Assembly: GCF_008642295.1 (NCBI RefSeq)
Contig: NZ_CP029190.1
Location: 4,881,501 to 4,945,500 of the forward strand
DNA length: 64,000 bases
Source of the DNA: Streptomyces venezuelae
Lineage (GTDB): Bacteria; Actinomycetota; Actinomycetes; Streptomycetales; Streptomycetaceae
Direction: 5' to 3'
A model generated the notes under the pieces. That model saw only the letters and a list, made by a program, of their open reading frames with translations, was not told where the DNA came from and made no database searches. Positions within the stretch are counted from its first letter, which is position 1. Every line of letters begins with the position of its first letter. Position numbers and translations under genes: made by a program. Of the stretch, positions 25,810 through 33,759 are shown one piece after another.

Positions 25810-27048
25810 ATGTTCCATGTGGATTCTGAGATCGGTGTACTGAAACAGGTCATCCTGCACGAGCCGGGTCTGGCGTTCGAGCGGCTGACCCCGGCCAACA
25901 AGGACGAACTGCTCTTCGACGACGTCGTATGGGTGTCCCGGGCCCAGCAGGAACACCGCGCTTTCCAGCAGGTCATGCGGGACCGGGGGGTCACCGTCCA
26001 CCTGCTGCACGACCTGCTCGCGGAAACGGTCAAGGACGAGCAGGCCGTCGCCTTCGTCCTGGAGCGCATCCTGGACGAGCGCCAGCCCCACCTGGGGCCC
26101 GCCCTGGCCCGGCTCACCGGCCAGGTGCTGTCCGCCATGGGCCCGGACGAGCTGGCCACCCACCTGCTCGGCGGCATGAACAAGCTGGAGTTGACCCAGG
26201 CACTGGGCGAGCGCTCCCCGAACGGCGTGCGCTCCCTCGGACTCGACCTGATGGCCGACGACGACTTCGTCCTCGCGCCGCTGCCCAACTCGCTCTTCAC
26301 CCGCGACACCAGCTGCTGGGTCTACGACGGAGTCTCGGTCAACCCGATGATGATGTCCGGGCGCAAGCGCGAGACCGTCAACTACGAGGCCATCTACAAC
26401 TTCCACCCGATGTTCGCCGAGTCCGGCGCGCACCGCTGGATCGACGGCGAGGCCATGGCCCCGGCCGCACTCGAGGGCGGCGACGTCCTGGTGCTCGGCC
26501 ACGGCACCGTACTCATCGGCCTCGGCGAGCGCACCACCCCGGCCGGCGTCGAGCTGCTGGCCCGCCGGCTGTTCCGGACCGGGTCCGCGCAGCGGGTGAT
26601 CGCCATGGAACTGCCGAAGGCCCGGGCGTTCATGCACCTCGACACCGTGCTGACCATGGTGGACGAGGACGCCTTCACCCTTTTCACCGGCCTGGACCGG
26701 CGCGAGCTGCGGTCCTGGACGCTGACCCCGGGCCGGCACCAGGTACCGGACGTCACCGAGAACAAGGACGTCTTCGACGCGATCGGGAACGCCCTCGGCC
26801 TGGACGCGGTACGGGTCCTGCAGACCCGTCAGAGCTCCTACGCCGCCGAGCGGGAGCAGTGGAACGACGGCTGCAACCTGCTGGCCATCGCCCCCGGCAC
26901 CGTCATCGCGTACGAGGTCAACGAGAACAGCAACCGGATGCTCCGGGAGAACGGCATCGAGGTGCTGGAGGTCCGCGGCGACCAGCTCGGCCGCGGCCGT
27001 GGCGGCCCGCGCTGTATGAGCTGCCCGATCGAACGCGGCGCCGCCTGA
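25810..27048 (+). CDS. arcA: Arginine deiminase
   Basis: A 412-residue enzyme that would hydrolyse L-arginine to L-citrulline and ammonia. Family motifs are complete: LPNSLFTRDTSCWVYDG, ALEGGDVLVLG, AFMHLDTVLTMVDED with the catalytic His, WNDGCNLLAIAPG and the C-terminal GGPRCMSCPI with nucleophile Cys402. The ATG at 25810 has AGGAG five bases away; an in-frame ATG at 25789 is the alternative. No carbamate kinase or ornithine carbamoyltransferase is nearby, so this is not the energy-yielding ADI pathway. The link to the DDAH-like and N-monooxygenase genes suggests precursor supply. Confidence 0.9.
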   Translation: MFHVDSEIGVLKQVILHEPGLAFERLTPANKDELLFDDVVWVSRAQQEHRAFQQVMRDRGVTVHLLHDLLAETVKDEQAVAFVLERILDERQPHLGPALARLTGQVLSAMGPDELATHLLGGMNKLELTQALGERSPNGVRSLGLDLMADDDFVLAPLPNSLFTRDTSCWVYDGVSVNPMMMSGRKRETVNYEAIYNFHPMFAESGAHRWIDGEAMAPAALEGGDVLVLGHGTVLIGLGERTTPAGVELLARRLFRTGSAQRVIAMELPKARAFMHLDTVLTMVDEDAFTLFTGLDRRELRSWTLTPGRHQVPDVTENKDVFDAIGNALGLDAVRVLQTRQSSYAAEREQWNDGCNLLAIAPGTVIAYEVNENSNRMLRENGIEVLEVRGDQLGRGRGGPRCMSCPIERGAA

Positions 27049-27203
27049 ACCGTGCTGCCGGCGGCCGAAACCGCAGCAATCCGAATTACCCGGCGAAACA
27101 CGATCAATAACGAAAGGGAAACCCCGCTCGATAGCTTCGGAAGAGAGACCGCAATCCGGCCACCCGGCTTCACGGGAGTCCCCCAAACCGAGAGGAAGAA
27201 CCC

Positions 27204-28040
27204 TTGTCCCAGCCCCAGACCGCCCGTCAGGCCACGCCCCGCCACTACCTGATGTGCCGTCCGACGCACTTCGACGTCAACTACGCGATCAACCCCTGGA
27301 TGGACCCCGGGAAGCCGGTCGACACCGACCTGGCCATCGAGCAGTGGGAGGCCCTGCGCCGGCTGTATCTGGAGCACGGCCACACCGTCGATCTCGTCGA
27401 ACCGGTCGAAGGCCTCCCGGACATGGTCTTCGCCGCCAACGGTGCGACCGTGGTCGACGACCGGGTGCTGATCGCGAAGTTCCGCCACCCGGAGCGGGCC
27501 GCCGAGGCCCCGGCCTACCAGAAGTGGTACACCGAGCAGGGCTACCCCGAGATCTTCTCCGCCGAGTACGTGAACGAGGCCGAGGGCGACTACATCGTGG
27601 TCGGCCGGACCGTGCTCGCCGGCACCGGCTTCCGTACCGACCCGCGGGCCCACGCGGAGGCGGAGCAGGCCCTCGGCGTCCCGGTGGTCAGCCTCACCCT
27701 GGTCGACCCGCGCTACTACCACCTCGACGTGGCGCTCGCCGCGCTCTCCGACACCGAGGTCATGTACTACCCGGGCGCCTTCGCCGAGGAGAGCCTCGCC
27801 GTCCTGCGGGAGCTCTACCCCGACGCGATCCTGGTCGACGAGGCGGACGCCGAGGTCTTCGGCCTCAACGCCGTCTCCGACGGCCTGCACGTATTCCTCC
27901 CGGAGACCGCGACCGGACTGGCCGCACAGCTGCGCGCCCACGGGTTCGAGCCGATCGGCGTCGACCTGTCCGAGCTGCTCAAGGCGGGCGGCAGCGTGAA
28001 GTGCACCACCCAGGAGATCCGCCACCTGGCCGCCTCCTGA
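27204..28040 (+). CDS. DDAH-like guanidine hydrolase (amidinotransferase superfamily)
   Basis: A 278-residue member of the guanidine-modifying superfamily, closest in pattern to dimethylargininase-like proteins of actinobacteria. Visible motifs are MCRPTHFDVNYAINPWMDP, LPDMVFAANGATVV, FRHPERAAE, RYYHLDVALAAL with the catalytic His, FGLNAVSDG and SVKCTTQEIR with catalytic Cys267. The start is TTG at 27204 behind AGAGGAAG. The family hydrolyses substituted arginines to citrulline, and some relatives convert arginine all the way to ornithine. Next to an ornithine hydroxylase, ornithine supply from arginine or citrulline is the attractive reading, but the substrate is not proven by sequence. Confidence 0.82.
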   Translation: MSQPQTARQATPRHYLMCRPTHFDVNYAINPWMDPGKPVDTDLAIEQWEALRRLYLEHGHTVDLVEPVEGLPDMVFAANGATVVDDRVLIAKFRHPERAAEAPAYQKWYTEQGYPEIFSAEYVNEAEGDYIVVGRTVLAGTGFRTDPRAHAEAEQALGVPVVSLTLVDPRYYHLDVALAALSDTEVMYYPGAFAEESLAVLRELYPDAILVDEADAEVFGLNAVSDGLHVFLPETATGLAAQLRAHGFEPIGVDLSELLKAGGSVKCTTQEIRHLAAS

Positions 28041-28045
28041 CCGTC

Positions 28046-28080
28046 AGCAGTCCCCCAGCAGTCCCCCAGCAGTCCGCCAG
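28046..28080. repeat. Short direct repeats after the DDAH-like gene
   Basis: The unit AGCAGTCCCCC occurs three times in tandem, the last copy altered, right after the stop of the DDAH-like gene and before the ribosome binding site of the N-monooxygenase gene. It is probably local slippage; no function is evident. Confidence 0.6.
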
Positions 28081-28117
28081 AAGTCACACCACACCTATGC
28101 CAGTGGGAGAGTCATCC

Positions 28118-29455
28118 ATGAGTGCTCGCGAACACGAGATCTACGACGTGGTCGGCATCGGATTCGGGCCGTCCAACCTGTCGCTCGCCATCTCCCTGGA
28201 AGAGCATCGCGCGAACGTCCTCACGAACCCGATCACCTCCGCCTTCTTCGAGCGGCAGCCCAGGTTCGGATGGCACCGCAACATGCTGTTGCCGTCGGCG
28301 ACGATGCAGATCTCCTTCCTGAAGGACCTGGTCACCTTCCGCAACCCGGTGTCGAGGTACAGCTTCGTGTCCTTCCTGCACGCCTCGGGCCGCCTCGCGC
28401 AGTTCGTCAACCGGCAGGACTTCTTCCCGACCCGCGCGGAATTCCACCAGTACCTGGAGTGGGCGGAGTCCAGCCTCAGCAACGTGGTCACCTACAGTTC
28501 CTCGGTCACCGGGATCCGGCTCCCCCCGGAGGTCGCCCACGACCGGCCCGAGTACCTCCGGATCGACGTGACCGACGAGGGCGGCGGCACCCGGACGGTC
28601 GACGCCCGCAACGTGGTCATCTCGACCGGCCTCGTCCCACGCATGCCGGACGGCATAGCGCGGCACGAACGGGTCTGGCACAGCTCGGAGTTCCTGTCCC
28701 GGTACGGCCGGACAGAACCGGGCGACCTCAAACGGGTGGCGGTGGTCGGCGCCGGCCAGAGCGCCGCGGAGATCACCAAGTTCCTGTACGAGCGCCTCCC
28801 GCACGCCCAGATCACCGCGATCATGCCCTCGTACGGTTACTCGGTCGCCGACGACACCCCGTTCGCCAACCAGATCTTCGACGCCGGGGCGGTCGACGAG
28901 TACTACTTCGGCACCGAGCGGGCCCGGGACGCGTTCTGGCGCTACCACAAGAACACCAACTACGGGGTGGTCGACGACGCGGTCATCCGGCACCTCTACG
29001 AGATCCAGTACGAGGAGGAGGTACGCGAGACCAAGCGACTGCACTTCCGCAATCTGACCAAGGTCAGCTCGGTGGAGCACACCGGTTCCGAGACCCGCGT
29101 CCACCTGGTCTCGCAACTGGACGGCCCGCAGCCGTTCCTGGACGTGGACGCGATCGTCTTCGCGACCGGCTACGACTCGCTGGACCCGAGCCGGCTGCTC
29201 GGCGACCTCGACCGCTTCTGCCTGCGGGACGAGTCGGGGCGCCACCGGGTGGAGCGCGACTACCGGCTCGTCACCACCCCGGACCTGCCCATCGGCATCT
29301 ACCTCCAGGGCGGGACCGAGCACACCCACGGTCTGACCTCCTCCCTGCTGTCGAACATCGCCGTCCGCAGCGGTGAGATCGCCGACTCCATCATCCAGCG
29401 CCGTGCCGAGCGGGAGCTCATCCCGGCCGGCGCCCTCCAGGCGGCCGACAGCTGA
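28118..29455 (+). CDS. L-ornithine/L-lysine N-monooxygenase (KtzI/SidA family)
   Basis: A 445-residue flavin N-hydroxylase that adds OH to the side-chain amine of ornithine or lysine. The FAD site is VGIGFGPSNLSLAISLEE, and substrate/flavin contacts lie in FGWHRNMLLPSATMQISFLKDLVTFRNP. The NADPH site is VVGAGQSAAEI, and VFATGYDSLDP plus THGLTSSLLSNIAVRSGEI close the protein. In siderophore clusters such enzymes feed hydroxamates, but no formyl- or acetyltransferase or siderophore uptake gene is present. With a KtzT-like protein nearby, N5-hydroxyornithine for piperazate is the best reading. The ATG follows GTGGGAGAG. A terminator follows the gene. Confidence 0.93.
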   Translation: MSAREHEIYDVVGIGFGPSNLSLAISLEEHRANVLTNPITSAFFERQPRFGWHRNMLLPSATMQISFLKDLVTFRNPVSRYSFVSFLHASGRLAQFVNRQDFFPTRAEFHQYLEWAESSLSNVVTYSSSVTGIRLPPEVAHDRPEYLRIDVTDEGGGTRTVDARNVVISTGLVPRMPDGIARHERVWHSSEFLSRYGRTEPGDLKRVAVVGAGQSAAEITKFLYERLPHAQITAIMPSYGYSVADDTPFANQIFDAGAVDEYYFGTERARDAFWRYHKNTNYGVVDDAVIRHLYEIQYEEEVRETKRLHFRNLTKVSSVEHTGSETRVHLVSQLDGPQPFLDVDAIVFATGYDSLDPSRLLGDLDRFCLRDESGRHRVERDYRLVTTPDLPIGIYLQGGTEHTHGLTSSLLSNIAVRSGEIADSIIQRRAERELIPAGALQAADS

Positions 29456-29474
29456 TCCGGCCTGTCGCAGCCGC

Positions 29475-29525
29475 GCCCCCCGCGCCGATCCGGCCTCGCG
29501 CCACGGGTCGTTGCGGGGGGCTTTC
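29475..29525 (+). terminator. Terminator after the N-monooxygenase gene
   Basis: GCCCCCCGC (29475-29483) pairs with GCGGGGGGC (29513-29521), directly followed by TTT. It ends the arginine deiminase to N-monooxygenase unit. Confidence 0.7.
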
Positions 29526-29674
29526 TGCTGACCGGCACGGCGAAAAGGCGCCGCGGAAAGGCGGAGGTTTTCCTCCATGGTGCTCGCGCGCGCGGGCGCG
29601 TAATTTCGATATACCCCCACCCCCCGGACATTCCCACGAGAGGGCCGGCAGCGGCCCGGAGGCAGGACATCATC

Positions 29675-29893
29675 ATGGATTCCACAGCAGGAGCGGTCAT
29701 CGCCGGTTCGACGATGCTGGCGACCACCACGCTCGTCGTCACGGGGCTGGTCTGGCTCTCCCACAGCCTGCAGCGGGAGCGGCGTACGGAGGACCGCACG
29801 GCCGTCAAACTGCAGCGGGAGCTGCGCAGCGAGGTCGCCGAGCTGAGCAGCCGGGTGGGCGCCATGCAGCGTCTGCTGGAGGGGCTGGACTGA
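29675..29893 (+). CDS. Small single-pass membrane protein with coiled-coil tail
   Basis: A 72-residue protein: a short polar N-terminus, one hydrophobic helix at about residues 7-30 (AGAVIAGSTMLATTTLVVTGLVWL), then a charged heptad-like helix (QRERRTEDRTAVKLQRELRSEVAELSSRVGAMQRLLEGL). The ATG lies a short distance after GGCCCGGAGGCAGG. It has 200-bp spacers on both sides and matches no family I know. It could tether or assist the NRPS/carrier proteins at the membrane, or be unrelated to the pathway. Confidence 0.6.
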   Translation: MDSTAGAVIAGSTMLATTTLVVTGLVWLSHSLQRERRTEDRTAVKLQRELRSEVAELSSRVGAMQRLLEGLD

Positions 29894-30119
29894 GCGGGGT
29901 GGGGAACCTCGTGCAGCTGTGAGGACATCCGCCGGGCCATGACCCGGCGGTCCTTTCGCGCGATTCCGGCGCGCCGCCCGCGGTCTCTGTGTACCGGCGG
30001 GCTATTGCCGCAGGCCTGGCACCGGAAGAAGAGCGATATTGGCCTGATAACACCTCTCCCTAGTGTCTTCCTCATGAAGACGTGCAGCCGGACGCCGGCT
30101 CACGTGGAGGCGCAGATCC

Positions 30120-30485
30120 ATGGTGGAGGCGACGCACATGACTGAGGACACGGACGAGTACGGCTACGCGGCCGACGGCCGCCCCGGCACCGACAGCGAG
30201 CGCCGGCTGGCCGGGCTGTGGGCCGGTGTACTCGGCGTGCCGGTGGACCGCATCCAGCGCACCGACAACTTCTTCGCCATTGGCGGCACGTCCCGGGCCG
30301 CCGCCCGGCTGGTGATCGCCTTGGACCGGCACGTCTCCATCGACGAGTTCGCCCGTACCCACAGCCTGTCCGAACTGGCGGACCTGCTCGACCGGAGGCT
30401 CGGCGTCCGGAGGGTACCGAGCGTCAGGGGCGTCGGAAGCGTTCGGAGCGTCACCGTCACCGCTGCCGTCCCGGCCATCGGCTGA
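30120..30485 (+). CDS. Free-standing peptidyl carrier protein
   Basis: A 121-residue protein with one carrier (T) domain at about residues 25-95. The phosphopantetheine site is DNFFAIGGTSRAAARL with Ser58; LAGLWAGVLGV before it and IDEFARTHSLSELADLLDRR after it complete the helical bundle. The last 30 residues are Arg/Val/Ser-rich and probably disordered. Two starts are possible, ATG 30120 and ATG 30138, each behind its own copy of GTGGAGGCG. No free adenylation domain lies nearby, so it must be loaded by NRPS A1 or an enzyme encoded elsewhere. It could carry an intermediate during tailoring. Confidence 0.85.
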   Translation: MVEATHMTEDTDEYGYAADGRPGTDSERRLAGLWAGVLGVPVDRIQRTDNFFAIGGTSRAAARLVIALDRHVSIDEFARTHSLSELADLLDRRLGVRRVPSVRGVGSVRSVTVTAAVPAIG

Positions 30486-30543
30486 CGTCTACCAGGCACT
30501 CACTCGGCACCGAAGCCGACTCATTCATGGGAGACACCGGAAG

Positions 30544-31965
30544 ATGACCACCGTAATCGAAGCAACGGCAGCGGAGCAGGTTCTGGGCGGATCCCCCGAG
30601 GGGGTGCCCACGGCAGACACCGTCGACCCGACCGACACGCGGCTGTGGACCGCCGAACAGCGGGCCGCCGCCCAACAGCCGGACTGGCCGGTCCACGCGG
30701 CCGTGGACGTGGTCCGGTCGCAGCTGAACGCGGCGCTGCCGCTGGTCTCCGCCAACGAGTGCGAGACGCTCAAGGACCGGCTGGCCGCGGTGTCCCGTGG
30801 CGAGGCGTTCCTGCTCCAGGGCGGCGACTGCGCCGAGACCTTCGCCGATGTGACGGCCGCCGCCGTCCAGGCCAAGGTCCGCACCCTGCTGCAGATGGCC
30901 CTGGTCCTCACCTACGCGGGCAGCGTGCCGGTGATCAAGGTCGGCCGGATGGCCGGCCAGTACGCCAAGCCGCGGTCCCAGCCGACCGAGACCCGTGACG
31001 GCATCACCCTGCCGGCCTATCGCGGCGATGCGGTCAACGGCTTCGACTTCACCCGGACCCAGCGCATCCCGGACCCGGGCCGCATGCTGCGCATGTACCA
31101 GGCCGCCGCGTCCACGGTGAACCTGGTGCGCGCCTTCACCACGGGCGGTGACGCCGACCTCCACCAGGCGCACAGCTGGAACCAGGACTTCGTACGGAAC
31201 TCTCCCGTCGGCTCCCGCTACGCCCGCCTGGTCGACCGGATCGACCAGGCCCTGGCCTTCATGCGCGCCTGCGGCAGCAGCGACGAACAGGCGACGCGCG
31301 CGGTCGAGTTCTTCGTCAGCCACGAGGGCCTGCTGCTGGAGTACGAGCAGTCGCTGACCCGCGCCGACGCGGCGACCGGCCGCAGTTACGCCTCCAGCGG
31401 CCATCTGCTGTGGATCGGCGAGCGGACCCGGGACATCGACGGCCCGCACATCGAGTACTTCTCCCGGATCGCCAACCCGATCGCGGTGAAGCTGGGCCCG
31501 GCCACCACCCCGGACACGGTCATGAGGCTGGTCGACAAGCTCGACCCGGAGCGCGAGCCCGGCCGGCTCACCTTCGTGGTCCGCATGGGTGCCGGCACGG
31601 TGCGCGACCGGCTGCCCGAGCTGGTCGAGCGGGTGACGGTGGAGGGTGCCCGGGTCGCATGGGTGTGCGATCCCATGCATGGCAATACTTTCGCCGCGCC
31701 CTCCGGGCACAAGACGCGGCATTTCGACGACATTGTGGACGAGGTCACCGGCTTTTTCGAGGTGCATCGGGGCCTTGGTACGCATCCCGGCGGAATCCAC
31801 CTGGAGTTCACCGGAGATGACGTCACCGAGTGCGTGGGCGGAGGAGCCCGAGTGCGTTTCGGCGACCTGACGGATCGCTATGAATCCGCTTGCGATCCGC
31901 GGCTGAACCGTACTCAGTCCCTGGAACTCGCCTTTCTCACCGCCGAAATGTACCGGCGGCGTTGA
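30544..31965 (+). CDS. Class II (plant-type) DAHP synthase
   Basis: A 473-residue enzyme of the first shikimate step (phosphoenolpyruvate plus erythrose 4-phosphate). Class II motifs are plain: LLQGGDCAETF, PRSQPTETRDGITLPAYRGDAVN, SHEGLLLEYEQSLTR, GERTRDIDGPHIEYFSRIANPIAVKLGP, RMGAGTVRDRLP and VCDPMHGNT. Streptomyces normally has a housekeeping copy elsewhere; a second copy in a cluster usually boosts chorismate for an aromatic building block. No isochorismate, anthranilate, phenazine or aminobenzoate genes are present here, so the aromatic unit, if any, is unidentified. It starts about 60 bases after the carrier protein gene. Confidence 0.93.
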   Translation: MTTVIEATAAEQVLGGSPEGVPTADTVDPTDTRLWTAEQRAAAQQPDWPVHAAVDVVRSQLNAALPLVSANECETLKDRLAAVSRGEAFLLQGGDCAETFADVTAAAVQAKVRTLLQMALVLTYAGSVPVIKVGRMAGQYAKPRSQPTETRDGITLPAYRGDAVNGFDFTRTQRIPDPGRMLRMYQAAASTVNLVRAFTTGGDADLHQAHSWNQDFVRNSPVGSRYARLVDRIDQALAFMRACGSSDEQATRAVEFFVSHEGLLLEYEQSLTRADAATGRSYASSGHLLWIGERTRDIDGPHIEYFSRIANPIAVKLGPATTPDTVMRLVDKLDPEREPGRLTFVVRMGAGTVRDRLPELVERVTVEGARVAWVCDPMHGNTFAAPSGHKTRHFDDIVDEVTGFFEVHRGLGTHPGGIHLEFTGDDVTECVGGGARVRFGDLTDRYESACDPRLNRTQSLELAFLTAEMYRRR

Positions 31966-32003
31966 CCCCCGATCCCGGCCATGGCCAAAGGAAGTGATCA
32001 ACC

Positions 32004-32735
32004 ATGCGTCTTGTCATTGCCGAAGGCTCCGCGATCCTGCGGGCAGGCCTGGCTCACGTGCTCGGAGACCGGGGTCACGAGCTGGCTGCGGCGGTCCACG
32101 ACGCCCGTGTCCTGCCCGCCCTCGTCGACGCCCACCGGCCGGACGTGCTCATCGCGAACGTCCGGCTGGCCCCCACCTGGGACGACGAGGGCGTCGGGGC
32201 GGCGCTGGCCGCACGCGGCGCGCACCCCGGCACCGCGGTGCTGCTCTTCTCCTCGGCGCCCGAACCGCAGCACGTGGCCCGGCTGTTCGCGGGCGACGGC
32301 TCCGGTCTGGGCTACCTGCTCCAGGACCGGATGACCGATACCGAGGAACTGGTGGGCGCCCTGTCCCAGGTCGCCGGCGGCGGTACCGTCGTCGACCCCC
32401 GGATGGTCGGCGCACTGGCGGCCGGCGCCGGCGCCCGTCCCGACGGCGGGGCGGCGACCGGGCTCGGGCTGCTCAGCGAGCGGGAACTGGAGGTGCTGAC
32501 GCTGATGGCGCAGGGCCGTACCAACAGCGCGATCGCGGAGCGGCTGATCGTTTCCGCCGGAACGGTGGAGAAGAGGGTCGCCGCGGTCTTCGACAAGCTG
32601 AACATTCCGGGAAGCCCCGGGGACAACCGCCGGGTGCTCGCGGTGCTGCGCTATCTCACCGACCGGCACGCCCAGACCAACACGATCGACTTCACCCGCG
32701 AACGCCGTCGGCGGATGCTGGAGAGGGTCGCCTAG
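32004..32735 (+). CDS. NarL/LuxR-family regulator with a receiver domain lacking the phospho-Asp
   Basis: A 243-residue protein with a receiver-like domain (1-130) and a LuxR helix-turn-helix at about 155-215 (LSERELEVLTLMAQGRTNSAIAERLIVSAGTVEKRVAAVFDKL). The phosphoacceptor position reads DVLIANVRL, with Asn52 where Asp is expected, and the acidic pocket is reduced to IAEGS. No sensor kinase is nearby. It is therefore probably an orphan regulator controlled by ligand binding or abundance rather than phosphorylation. Its place at the right end of the cluster suggests pathway control. Confidence 0.88.
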   Translation: MRLVIAEGSAILRAGLAHVLGDRGHELAAAVHDARVLPALVDAHRPDVLIANVRLAPTWDDEGVGAALAARGAHPGTAVLLFSSAPEPQHVARLFAGDGSGLGYLLQDRMTDTEELVGALSQVAGGGTVVDPRMVGALAAGAGARPDGGAATGLGLLSERELEVLTLMAQGRTNSAIAERLIVSAGTVEKRVAAVFDKLNIPGSPGDNRRVLAVLRYLTDRHAQTNTIDFTRERRRRMLERVA

Positions 32736-32857
32736 AAACCCACTTCAGTGTCACTCGAGGGAACTTGACAAGGTATCAGTCCCACCCTTCACCGCATTCG
32801 GTCTGGCGGAAAATGATGTGTTCTCGAGCGCGCACACTAGTCGGCTGAAATGAGGTC

Positions 32858-33676
32858 GTGCACGTGAACTTGGCCAACAACACCGGTGTCGGAACGAAAG
32901 CCACCCACCGTCCCGGTCCGCAGGTGTCGAGGCTGATTCCCCCGCAGCGCGCAATGCGCCCCGGACAGCCTGGAACCGAACAGGTACTCACGACGAGAGT
33001 CGGCCTGCAACTGCCGGTCGTCTTCACCTTCGAGGAATGGCAGCGGGCCGGCCGTCAGCTGGCCGGTGTCGTGGATTCGTCCTCGTGGTGGCTCGGTGAC
33101 TGGCTGGCGTACGGCAAGGACCACTACGGGGACCGCTACCAGCAGGGCATCCAGGCGGCGGGTCTGCGCTACCAGACGCTGCGCAACTACGCCTGGATAG
33201 CCCGCCGGTTCGAGATGGGCCGGCGGCGCGCGAAGCTGACGTTCCAGCACCACGCCGAGGTGGCCTCGCTGCCCGTGGAGGAGCAGGACCTGTGGCTCAC
33301 CCGGGCCGAGGAGTTCAAGTGGACGACCAAGCAGCTCCGGTCCGCCCTGCGGGAGGCCCGGGACGGCGTGGAGACGCTGCGCGAGCGGCCTGCCCCGCGG
33401 CGCCAGCTCGCGGTTCCGGCGGAACGTTTCGACTGCTGGCTGAAGGCGGCCGACCGGCTGGGAACCGACCTGGACGAGTGGGTCCTCGCGACCCTCGACT
33501 CGGCGGCCGAGCGGGTCTTCGAGGCACTCGGCCCGGCCGAGCCGGAGCCGGCCGCCCTGGAGGCCGCTGAGCCCGCCGCGGACATCGACCGGCGCATGGA
33601 CGAGCTGATCGACGAGGTCCGCGCCGAGGCCGCGGCCGAGGCCGCCGCCGACCGGCGCCTCTACCGGAGCCTCTAG
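32858..33676 (+). CDS. LmbU-family transcriptional regulator
   Basis: A 272-residue protein (GTG start). Its central domain matches the LmbU/NovE/HrmB family of pathway regulators: VGLQLPVVFTFEEWQRAGRQLAG, SSSWWLGDWLAYGKDHYGDRYQQ, YQTLRNYAWIARRFEMGRRR, LTFQHHAEVASLPVEEQDLWLTRAEEFKWT. This region contains a helix-turn-helix, and LmbU itself binds promoters in the lincomycin cluster. The C-terminus is Ala/Glu-rich. TTGACA at about 32765 may be part of its promoter. The family is strongly linked to antibiotic clusters, so this is the best candidate for a cluster-specific activator. Confidence 0.87.
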   Translation: MHVNLANNTGVGTKATHRPGPQVSRLIPPQRAMRPGQPGTEQVLTTRVGLQLPVVFTFEEWQRAGRQLAGVVDSSSWWLGDWLAYGKDHYGDRYQQGIQAAGLRYQTLRNYAWIARRFEMGRRRAKLTFQHHAEVASLPVEEQDLWLTRAEEFKWTTKQLRSALREARDGVETLRERPAPRRQLAVPAERFDCWLKAADRLGTDLDEWVLATLDSAAERVFEALGPAEPEPAALEAAEPAADIDRRMDELIDEVRAEAAAEAAADRRLYRSL

Positions 33677-33690
33677 GGGCCGCGGGCCCC
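33676..33690 (+). terminator. Short GC hairpin after the LmbU-family gene
   Basis: GGGGCCGCGGGCCCC is nearly self-complementary and begins at the last base of the stop codon. It may help end transcription at the right border of the cluster. There is no U-run. Confidence 0.4.
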
Positions 33691-33730
33691 CGCGGGGTCC
33701 CCGCCCTGTACGACGGCTCGGCGTGCGCCG

Positions 33731-33756
33731 GCCTGTGGAGTGCATGAACCACAGGC
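33731..33756 (-). terminator. Hairpin between the LmbU-family gene and tRNA-Arg
   Basis: GCCTGTGG (33731-33738) pairs with CCACAGGC (33749-33756). It directly follows the tRNA 3' end on the minus strand, as a tRNA terminator would. Confidence 0.5.
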
Positions 33757-33759
33757 TGG

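Noticed and set aside
25810..27048. A fermentative arginine deiminase (arc) operon
   Set aside because: Ornithine carbamoyltransferase, carbamate kinase and the arginine/ornithine antiporter are all missing.
28046..28080. A CRISPR-like repeat array
   Set aside because: The repeat unit is only 11 bases in direct tandem without spacers, and no cas genes are present anywhere in the window.
28118..29455. A hydroxamate siderophore cluster based on the N-monooxygenase
   Set aside because: No acyl/formyltransferase, IucA/IucC synthetase, siderophore uptake or reductase gene is present; a KtzT-like gene offers a better partner.
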